Both the position numbers and the translations under genes were made by a program. From Gemmatimonadota bacterium (GTDB lineage: Bacteria > Gemmatimonadota > Gemmatimonadetes > Palauibacterales > Palauibacteraceae), in NCBI GenBank assembly GCA_013042495.1, contig JABDQB010000220.1, forward strand, positions 1-6,291: a stretch of 6,291 bases of DNA, read 5' to 3'. Shown in pieces: positions 1-5,633 of this stretch. The notes beneath the pieces are model-generated. The model was not told the DNA's origin. It did not search any database and saw nothing but the letters and a program-made list of their open reading frames with translations. Each line of letters starts with the position of its first letter. Position 1 is the first letter of the stretch.

Positions 1-170
1 AGCTGGACCTGGTGAACTCGGGACTGGAGGAGACGATGATCGACTCGTTCCACCAGATTCGGGAGGTCCAGAAACAAAAAGGCGACGACCTCGACCTGCG
101 CACGGCCGCCTTCGAGAACTCGATCGACAAGATCGTGGTCTGCTACGAGGAGCTGGGCATCTTTCCCTGA
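1..170 (+). CDS. Glu/Leu/Phe/Val dehydrogenase, C-terminal end (partial)
   Basis: The window opens inside this gene; codons run in the frame starting at base 3 and end at TGA 168-170, giving 55 residues. The tail reads LVNSGLEETM, then QIREVQKQKGDDLDLRTAAF, then a helix ending EELGIFP. This matches the C-terminal helices of NAD(P)-dependent glutamate dehydrogenase, where a VxSGLxxTM helix precedes the conserved LDLRTAAY and a final NAIEKV-like helix. I recall this pattern best from the hexameric animal-type and related bacterial enzymes. The enzyme interconverts glutamate with 2-oxoglutarate plus ammonia in the cytosol, linking nitrogen and carbon metabolism. The dinucleotide-binding and catalytic domains lie outside the window, so substrate (Glu versus Leu/Phe/Val) and cofactor cannot be judged. 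It converges on the PAP2 gene with only 21 bases between the two stop codons. Confidence 0.85.
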   Translation, partial: LDLVNSGLEETMIDSFHQIREVQKQKGDDLDLRTAAFENSIDKIVVCYEELGIFP

Positions 171-195
171 TCGCGGGCATTCCGGACGCGATCAG
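167..195. terminator. Inverted repeat joining two convergent stop codons
   Basis: A perfect 9-base inverted repeat, CTGATCGCG (167-175) and CGCGATCAG (187-195), is separated by 11 bases. It contains the TGA of the dehydrogenase (168-170) in one arm and the complement of the TGA of the PAP2 gene (192-194) in the other. The transcript from either strand could fold into a GC-rich hairpin at the end of its reading frame. There is no U-run after the stem on either strand, so a classical intrinsic terminator is not shown. It may act as a 3'-end stabilising stem or a barrier between convergent transcripts. Confidence 0.45.
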
Positions 196-1037
196 AACCG
201 GAAGCTGAACGTGACCCACCGGGCCGGCGAAACGCCCTGCAGATCGGGGCCCAGACGCTGGCCCTCGAACCACTTCCAGATCGTTGTCGAGGAAAGGTAT
301 CCGAGGATGCTCCCCGCCAGCACGTCGGACAGCCAGTGCTTGTCCGCATACAGACGGCTCCATCCCGTGATTCCGGCCAGCGAGAACAGCGTCACGTAGG
401 CCCACCCCTGGTCGATCTGCCGCGCCACGATGTTCGAGATTCCGAAGGCGCTCCAGGCGTGCCCCGAGATGAACGAGGCCCGGTCATTGGCAGCGGTGAA
501 CGGCTTGAAGCTGAAGTGGCCATCTCCAAGCTCTGGACGCGCCCGACCGGCGATCATCCTGGCAGGCTGCTGCACGAGGCCCACGAGAAGCAGTACGTCC
601 ATCATCATCATGCCAGTGTCCCGCACGCCATCAGAGGAAAAGGCTGCCCCGACGCCGTAGGTCAGCAGGCTCGCCGGTACCGTGACAAAGGGTGTCCCGT
701 ACCAGAACCCCACGCGCTCCAGAACGTCGCCGACGTCGCCTCGCGAACCCTGGATCGAACTCCGCAGGTCTTCTTCGAATATCGTCGAGGCTGCGACTCC
801 GCCGGTAATCAGGCCGGCCTTCACCCAATCACTGGAGTCCCAGCGGCCGGGAGCGCTCAGGGTGTGCGTGAACGCATCCCACACTTCCTCCATGTCGGAG
901 GAGAAGCTGCGGTCGAAGGCAGCGGTCGAGTCGTATCGGACACCGATCGCCCATTGTGCCGCGACCGGTTGGGGCGGTACGAGGAACGTCGCGCACAGGA
1001 GCGCAATTGGCGCGCGCCTCAAAACGCGAACGACCAT
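192..1037 (-). CDS. Exported PAP2-superfamily phosphatase
   Basis: A 281-residue protein. The start chosen is ATG at 1037, giving a short basic N-terminus (MVVRVLRR), a hydrophobic core and an AxA-type cleavage site (PVAAQ, about residue 28). The frame stays open further upstream, but only inside the preceding gene. The three motifs of the PAP2 acid phosphatase fold are visible in order: an R-x6-RP motif (R160, R167, P168; the first residue is normally Lys), SGH (191-193) and SR-x5-H-x3-D (S227, R228, H234, D238). H193 and H234 are the expected acid/base and nucleophile. Hydrophobic segments near 72-86, 116-130, 145-158, 196-224 and 238-252 suggest a membrane-embedded periplasmic-side enzyme. 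Family members dephosphorylate phosphatidate, undecaprenyl diphosphate, lipid A or inositol phosphates; the substrate here cannot be told. The chain ends in a beta-like segment finishing in Phe. Four consecutive Met codons (143-146) are a curiosity. The start lies 19 bases inside the upstream gene, implying one transcript and coupled translation. Confidence 0.85.
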   Translation of the reverse strand: MVVRVLRRAPIALLCATFLVPPQPVAAQWAIGVRYDSTAAFDRSFSSDMEEVWDAFTHTLSAPGRWDSSDWVKAGLITGGVAASTIFEEDLRSSIQGSRGDVGDVLERVGFWYGTPFVTVPASLLTYGVGAAFSSDGVRDTGMMMMDVLLLVGLVQQPARMIAGRARPELGDGHFSFKPFTAANDRASFISGHAWSAFGISNIVARQIDQGWAYVTLFSLAGITGWSRLYADKHWLSDVLAGSILGYLSSTTIWKWFEGQRLGPDLQGVSPARWVTFSFRF

Positions 1038-3580
1038 TCCAGGTACAGCGTCGTCGTTTCGTCGCTGAAGCCGGCTTCCAGAGAGACGATGTTCATGGTA
1101 CCCAGTAGCCCCCACCACAGACCGCCACCGAAGCCCCAGTGAGCCGAGCCGGGAGATGCCCCGTCGACCCAAACGCGGCCTACATCCGCAAAGCCGAGAA
1201 TGCCCCACATGGAGGGCATTAGCAGTTGTCCGTCCAGCACGTGAAGTCGAAGCTCAGCCGACCCGTACACCGACGCGTCTCCGGCGAAACGGCCGGCGCG
1301 CCATCCACGGAGCGTCTGCGGCCCGCCGACGAAGGCCGCGTCGTACCAGGGAAAATCACCCCAGATCTTCTTGCCGCCGATACGGGCCGCCCCGTGTGTC
1401 GCGTCCTTCAGAAGCGGAATCTGCAGGTAGCCCCTGAGCTCTCCCCCCAGCCACCCGTACGGCTCCACGAGGTCCATCCAGTCCGGGTAGTAGCGCCCCT
1501 GGGCCGTCAACGCCGCCCCGGTGAGCTTCGGTATCTCTCCCGTCCACTGGATGCGGATGTTGCGGCGGGAATCCCAATCGAAGCGCGCAAAGGCCCCGGT
1601 CTGCCAGGTGTCATCGACGCCGTACAGACCGGGTAGCTGATTGATGAAGCTCTCGGGATCGTCATCGGTGCGTGAGAAGCTGATGACGGGCCCGACCGCG
1701 AATCCGGTCGAATTGCCAGGAAACGAACCGATAGCGAGCTCCAGGCCCGAGGCGTTTCGGTGCACCTTGGCCGAGTTGCGCTCGATTCTGGCTGAGGCGT
1801 TTCCGAATCCGTAGAAGTTCAATAGGTCGAAGCTGCTCGAGTACAGCTCACCCATCACGAAGGCGCGCGAGTTCTCGAATCGAAAGTCGCCGTCCAAACG
1901 GACCTCGTATTTGAGGGCCGTCGAAAGAGCCCCGAAAACGCCGACTTCCGAGGCGTACGGCTCCTTACGGAATCCGTAGTCGAACCATGTCTTGCCCGCG
2001 CCGAGCTTGAACCCGTAGTCGGAGGTCAGGCCGATCGTGGCCCGGGGTAGGCTCCAGCGACCCCAGTCGCGATGCGGAGGATCCATCGGGTCTGGAATCT
2101 CGTCCGAGTCCGGGTAATCACGAGTGTTTACCGCCGCCGATCGCTCACCGGTGATGCGGAAATCGCCGTCCACGTCGTACACGCTGACGCCCCTCGTGTC
2201 GGTCTCGAAGTGCACGTGGTCCTCTCCCCGGCCTCCTATCAAGCGCACCTTGATCGGCAGTCGGGAAGCCCCCTGGATCGTGACTCTGTCACCGCCACCG
2301 CCCAGATAGACCCGGACTTCCTTCGTCTCGTCGCGCCAAAAGGAACGCCGAAAATATGGCTCTGCGCCCCGAGCGCCGACTACGACCTCGATCGCGTCGT
2401 TTGCGATGCTCGTGATCTGCACCTCTTCCGCTTCGAAGGTGCCGTGTAGGTCCACTTCGCGGGACATCAACTGGTAGAACCGGTCCGCCGCATCACGCAG
2501 GGACGCCCGGCGAATCTCGAGCTTCTCGCCGATCCACTCCGCGTCGAGGTCGTAGTACCGCCTCGGAAGGCGACGAAGCGCTGCGTCCACGACGTCGTCG
2601 GTTAGAACGGAAGTCAGATAGGCGGCCGTCGAATCGAACGCCGGCCGATCGAGGTCGGCCAGGAACCGCCGGTCCACGAAGCGGGCGTTCCAGTGCAGGC
2701 TCAGAGGATCGAACGAAGAGCCGAAACCGGTGAGCTGCGGCACGAAAACCTGCGCTGCGCCGGGAAGGACGCCGTCCAGCCTGGCGAAGGCCTGGTCGCG
2801 GTCGAGAGGGATCGGATACCACAGGCGGTAATCACCGCGATCGTAGGCCGCCCAGCGCCACTGGCCCGGATGGCGATCCCAATCGCCCACGTAGAAATCC
2901 AGGAGCCGGGCTTTGAGGAACTCCTTCGAGTCCACCCGATCCGTGGCCGAATTCAGGAGTCGGTCGACCAGTGTCTGGGTTCCCACGACCTCGCGCGGCG
3001 GACCCATCGACAGCAGGTCCGAGAGACCCTCGTCCACCGCTTCCTCGATCATGCCGGGAACTCCGCTGAATTCCTCTCGAAACTCGCCCAGACCGGGCTC
3101 GTCGGCGAAGATGACGAGCTTGGGAGCCGGGTGCGGGATTCCGGCGGCCGTGGCCAGCGGCGATACGATCATCTCGCCGAGTGGGTGCTGCGAGCTGATC
3201 TGGTCCTGCAGAACGTCCATGGCGATGGAGTTGCGAAGAACGGGCGGCAAGACGGCGGAGGGTTCCTTGTCCAGTGACCGGAAGTAATACGATCGACCGT
3301 CGATTCCCTGCAGGAGGAGGGTGCGGCTCTGCCGGCCACCCGTCGCGCCAACGGGTGTGACACCCCCCGTGAACTCGCCGCAATCCAGCACTTCTGCCTG
3401 CATCGGTGTGGTCCACGCGTCGCGGTAGTGGTCCCCCCACCAGAAGCGCCACCAGCCGCCGGCTTCGTACTGAGCGCCCGGGATCACTGCGACCGAGTCG
3501 GTGCCGGTGGCCGGCACCTGTGCGGAGGGCACCGTAGGGAACGACAGAACAAGGAAGAGTGCGCAGGCAATGCGTTTCAT
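1019..3580 (-). CDS. Kinase-like domain fused to Omp85/BamA-type outer-membrane barrel
   Basis: An 853-residue secreted outer-membrane protein. The start is ATG at 3580, with GGAG ten bases upstream and a good signal peptide (MKRIACALFLVLSF to PSAQ, about residue 21); an in-frame start 36 bases further up would spoil it. Residues 41-59 are unusually rich in Trp (GGWWRFWWGD, then HYRDAW). Residues 72-110 hold GGVTP and strands ending YYFRSLDK (K105). Residues 216-265 hold DSKEFLKARL, VGDWDRHPGQW (D235, Q240) and PIPLDRDQAF (D260, D262), arranged like the catalytic and metal loops of CotH, HipA or PI-kinase folds. Residues 384-475 form a beta-rich, glycine-rich domain. From about 510 to 853 there are alternating amphipathic strands with FDWDSRRN (667-674) and GGPQTLRGW (752-760), the loop-6 signature of Omp85, ending in EWSFAF with terminal Phe as in BamA-assembled barrels. 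POTRA repeats are not recognisable. I recall related proteins in Bacteroidetes annotated as BamA/TamA-family. Barrel: confident; kinase-like region: motif-level; function: unknown. Confidence 0.8.
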   Translation of the reverse strand: MKRIACALFLVLSFPTVPSAQVPATGTDSVAVIPGAQYEAGGWWRFWWGDHYRDAWTTPMQAEVLDCGEFTGGVTPVGATGGRQSRTLLLQGIDGRSYYFRSLDKEPSAVLPPVLRNSIAMDVLQDQISSQHPLGEMIVSPLATAAGIPHPAPKLVIFADEPGLGEFREEFSGVPGMIEEAVDEGLSDLLSMGPPREVVGTQTLVDRLLNSATDRVDSKEFLKARLLDFYVGDWDRHPGQWRWAAYDRGDYRLWYPIPLDRDQAFARLDGVLPGAAQVFVPQLTGFGSSFDPLSLHWNARFVDRRFLADLDRPAFDSTAAYLTSVLTDDVVDAALRRLPRRYYDLDAEWIGEKLEIRRASLRDAADRFYQLMSREVDLHGTFEAEEVQITSIANDAIEVVVGARGAEPYFRRSFWRDETKEVRVYLGGGGDRVTIQGASRLPIKVRLIGGRGEDHVHFETDTRGVSVYDVDGDFRITGERSAAVNTRDYPDSDEIPDPMDPPHRDWGRWSLPRATIGLTSDYGFKLGAGKTWFDYGFRKEPYASEVGVFGALSTALKYEVRLDGDFRFENSRAFVMGELYSSSFDLLNFYGFGNASARIERNSAKVHRNASGLELAIGSFPGNSTGFAVGPVISFSRTDDDPESFINQLPGLYGVDDTWQTGAFARFDWDSRRNIRIQWTGEIPKLTGAALTAQGRYYPDWMDLVEPYGWLGGELRGYLQIPLLKDATHGAARIGGKKIWGDFPWYDAAFVGGPQTLRGWRAGRFAGDASVYGSAELRLHVLDGQLLMPSMWGILGFADVGRVWVDGASPGSAHWGFGGGLWWGLLGTMNIVSLEAGFSDETTTLYLEWSFAF

Positions 3581-3590
3581 CGGACAGCCG

Positions 3591-3594
3591 CTCC
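3591..3594 (-). promoter_or_regulatory. Ribosome binding site of the Omp85 fusion gene
   Basis: On the - strand GGAG sits ten bases before the ATG at 3580. It supports that start over the in-frame upstream ATG at 3616, which would add 12 residues before the signal peptide. Confidence 0.55.
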
Positions 3595-3646
3595 AGTGGA
3601 TCGGCTCTTCGAGCAAGCCACTGCATCGCCCCGGGGGGGGACGGGA

Positions 3647-3682
3647 CGATCAGTACCGGGGCGCAGACGCCGGAACCGATCG
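3647..3682. repeat. Imperfect 13-base inverted repeat upstream of the Omp85 fusion gene
   Basis: CGATCAGTACCGG (3647-3659) and CCGGAACCGATCG (3670-3682) are inverted copies matching at 11 of 13 positions around a 10-base spacer. Read as - strand RNA, the two imperfect positions become one G-U wobble and one U-U pair, so the stem is more stable in the leader of the - strand operon than in the opposite transcript. It could be a leader hairpin or the operator of a dimeric regulator; arm centres are 23 bases apart, about two helical turns. A TTAACA element (5 of 6 to the -35 consensus) reads on the - strand at 3706-3701, but no convincing -10 follows, so the operon promoter is not placed. Confidence 0.4.
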
Positions 3683-3752
3683 AATGTGTGAGAATTCCAC
3701 TGTTAAAGTGCTATTTTTGTTAGAGTTGCGCCAGTGCAGGGCGGGGCATCTC

Positions 3753-3772
3753 CGTCTCCGCCTGCGGAGACG
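3753..3772. repeat. 8-bp hairpin in the divergent intergenic region
   Basis: CGTCTCCG (3753-3760) and CGGAGACG (3765-3772) form a perfect stem with a CCTG loop. It lies between the two divergent genes and just upstream of the candidate promoter of the lipoprotein gene. Neither strand has a following T-run, so it is not a standard terminator. It may be an operator or simply the boundary between the two control regions. Confidence 0.4.
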
Positions 3773-3786
3773 AGCGAGGATCACCT

Positions 3787-3814
3787 TTGAGTACCGGGTT
3801 GGAGTGATTAGAGT
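3787..3814 (+). promoter_or_regulatory. Candidate sigma70-type promoter for the TPR lipoprotein gene
   Basis: TTGAGT (3787-3792) and TAGAGT (3809-3814) are separated by 16 bases; each matches 4 of 6 consensus positions. A start near 3821 would give a leader of about 55 bases before the ATG at 3877. A second option is TATTTTTG (3712-3719), which fits the TAnnTTTG -7 element of Bacteroidetes but lacks a matching -33 box. The match is weak; the choice depends on the host lineage. Confidence 0.3.
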
Positions 3815-3865
3815 GGGAGGGTCTGTCTCGAACGGCTGTGGAAATACGCATCCTCTCAACTTACT

Positions 3866-3870
3866 GGAGA
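3866..3870 (+). promoter_or_regulatory. Ribosome binding site of the TPR lipoprotein gene
   Basis: GGAGA lies six bases before the ATG at 3877. It fixes that start over the in-frame GTG at 3838, which would put 13 extra residues before the lipoprotein signal peptide. Confidence 0.7.
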
Positions 3871-3876
3871 TCTTAC

Positions 3877-5547
3877 ATGCGATACGGGATCGTGGTTTCC
3901 CTGGCGCTCCTCGCCGTGAGCTGCGGCGGCGAGACCGCGGAGCGGGCCGGAAAGACAGATGACGGGCCGGTCTCAGAAGCCGACTTCACGGAGGTTGACG
4001 GCGCGAGTCTCGGCACGGTCGTCGTCGCCGGCACGTGCTCTGGCGCGGCGCAGATGGACCTGGAGAGGGGCCTGGCCTTGCTGCATAGCATGACCTACGA
4101 GGAGGCCGCCCGGGCATTCGATGCCGCGACGGAGGCGGACCCGGACTGTGCCATGGGCTACTGGGGACAGGCCATGACCTTCGTACACCCCCTGTGGTCC
4201 GACCCTCCGTCCGAGCAGGCGTTTGAACGGGGACGCGAGTTACTGCGCTCGGCGCGGGACCATGCAGCCACGGGCCAGGAACTGGCTTACATCGAGGCCC
4301 TGGAGGCCTACTACGATGCGGGTCGGTCGGGGTCCGAGAAGCCCAACCTCGTGGCTTTCGAGGCGGGGTGGCGCAATTACTACGACGCCTACCCGGAGGA
4401 CCCCGAGGGCGCCGCATTCTACGCGCTGGCCCAACTCGCCACCGTGGATCCGGCGGACAAGACGTACAGCAAGCAACGGCAGGCAGGCGCTCTCGCCGAG
4501 CAGGTGCTCGCGAGCATACCGGATCATCCGGGAGCTCACCACTACATCATCCACGCCTACGACAACCCTGAGCTGTCATCGGGAGCGGTGGAGGTGGCCC
4601 GAAGCTACGGCGGTGTGGCCCCGGAAGTCCCGCATGCCCTGCACATGCCCACTCATACGTTTACGCGCCTGGGGCTGTGGCAGGAGTCGATTGACTGGAA
4701 CCGGCGGTCGGCCGACGCCGCCCTCAAGCACCCGGTCGGAGACGCCAAATCGCTGCACTACTTCCACGCCCTGGATTATCTGGCCTATGCTTACCTGCAG
4801 GGTGCCGAAGATGGGCGAGCCGCCACGGTCCTCGCCGAGCTGCAGGCTGTCGAGCCTCCCTATCAGCCTCACCTGGCCAGCGCCTATACGTTCGCTGCGG
4901 TCCCGGCCCGGCTGACACTCGAAAGGCACTTGTGGGACGCCGCCGCGGACCTCGAGCCCCGGTCCCCTTCCGACTACCCATGGGACACCGCGGCCTCGTC
5001 CGAGGCGATCACATATTTCGCTCGCGCACTGGGAGCCGCTCGCAGCGGCCGTTTCGAACAGGCTCGCTCGGATCTGGCGACGCTCTCCGGATTGCAGGCG
5101 AAGGTCGCGGCCGCCAGTCCATACTGGGGGACGCAAGTCGAGATACAGCGGCTTTCGGCCCTGGCCTGGCTCCAGTTCGAAGAAGGCGATAGGGAGGGCG
5201 GACTCGAGACCATGCAGAGGGCCGCCAACATGGAGGCGGGTACCGAGAAACATCCGGTTACGCCCGGCGAAGTGCTGCCCGCCCGTGAACTGCTGGCGGA
5301 CATGTACATGGAGTTCGGCCGATTCAAGGAGGCCCTGGCTGCCTACGAGGCGGCTCTCGACCGCAGCCCCAACCGATTCAACAGCCTGTACGGAGCCGGA
5401 ATGGCGGCGACGAAGACCGGCGAACTGACAAAGGCGGCGGAGCACTTTGACGCGTTGCTCGAGGTCACGAGCCGTGCGGATACCAACCGGCCGCGTCTCG
5501 AGGAGGTACGCGGGTTAGTCGGAACCCATGCGACGGAGTCGGTCTGA
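3877..5547 (+). CDS. TPR-repeat lipoprotein of unknown function
   Basis: A 556-residue protein. MRYGIVVSLALLAVSC is a lipoprotein signal peptide with lipobox cysteine C16; the following GGET lacks Asp at +2, consistent with outer-membrane sorting by the E. coli rule. After a linker, residues 58-105 form a TPR-like pair (GLALLHSMTYEEAARAF and DPDCAMGYWGQAM), then helical repeats run through the whole chain, with clear TPRs at about 466-500 (FGRFKEALAAYEAALDRSPN) and 501-535 (TGELTKAAEHFDALLEV). The middle holds a histidine-rich conserved-looking block: DHPGAHHYIIHAYDNPE (216-232), VPHALHMPTHTFTRLGLW (251-268) and LHYFHALDYLAYAY (293-306). I recognise this pattern from a family of long bacterial TPR proteins common in Acidobacteria and Gemmatimonadota genomes, annotated only as tetratricopeptide repeat protein. 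TPRs usually mediate protein contacts, so a periplasmic or outer-membrane scaffold is likely; no enzymatic role is shown. It diverges from the Omp85 operon across 296 bases and appears monocistronic. Confidence 0.8.
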   Translation: MRYGIVVSLALLAVSCGGETAERAGKTDDGPVSEADFTEVDGASLGTVVVAGTCSGAAQMDLERGLALLHSMTYEEAARAFDAATEADPDCAMGYWGQAMTFVHPLWSDPPSEQAFERGRELLRSARDHAATGQELAYIEALEAYYDAGRSGSEKPNLVAFEAGWRNYYDAYPEDPEGAAFYALAQLATVDPADKTYSKQRQAGALAEQVLASIPDHPGAHHYIIHAYDNPELSSGAVEVARSYGGVAPEVPHALHMPTHTFTRLGLWQESIDWNRRSADAALKHPVGDAKSLHYFHALDYLAYAYLQGAEDGRAATVLAELQAVEPPYQPHLASAYTFAAVPARLTLERHLWDAAADLEPRSPSDYPWDTAASSEAITYFARALGAARSGRFEQARSDLATLSGLQAKVAAASPYWGTQVEIQRLSALAWLQFEEGDREGGLETMQRAANMEAGTEKHPVTPGEVLPARELLADMYMEFGRFKEALAAYEAALDRSPNRFNSLYGAGMAATKTGELTKAAEHFDALLEVTSRADTNRPRLEEVRGLVGTHATESV

Positions 5548-5581
5548 GCCCGTCGCAATTCGGATCAACCGGCCTCCAGAG

Positions 5582-5607
5582 CGAAGCCCCTCCGCGGAGG
5601 GGCTTCG
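5582..5607. terminator. Perfect 26-base palindrome between convergent genes
   Basis: The stretch from 5582 to 5607 is fully self-complementary (arm CGAAGCCCCTCCG followed by its exact reverse complement), giving an 11-bp stem with a CGCG loop on either strand. It begins 35 bases after the lipoprotein gene stop and ends 27 bases before the symporter gene's stop on the other strand, so it fits a shared two-way terminator. Only a short GTGTTTC follows on the + strand and no T-run on the - strand, so intrinsic termination efficiency is uncertain. Confidence 0.7.
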
Positions 5608-5633
5608 TGTTTCACCGGGGCACGGCGGCTCTG

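Noticed and set aside
600..611. Four tandem CAT units (ATG on the - strand) encoding four Met in the PAP2 protein
   Set aside because: Too short to be a meaningful contingency repeat; a change of one unit would stay in frame inside a membrane helix.
336..1142. A 268-codon open frame on the + strand, antisense to the PAP2 gene
   Set aside because: Its product is rich in Arg, Pro and His with no domain, and it runs opposite a gene with clear family motifs. It is a by-product of high GC content.
2203..2300. Possible RTX Ca2+-binding repeats in the barrel fusion
   Set aside because: Only two GGxG-D-like turns 22 residues apart, not a tandem nonapeptide array. Kept only as a note on the middle domain.
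2832..3626. A 264-codon frame on the - strand overlapping the barrel fusion gene
   Set aside because: Arg/Pro/Gly-rich shadow in another frame; the barrel gene has signal peptide, motifs and a ribosome binding site.
4576..5445. A 289-codon open frame on the - strand, antisense to the TPR lipoprotein
   Set aside because: No recognisable motif or signal; composition mirrors the sense gene and there is no ribosome binding site. A GC-driven shadow.
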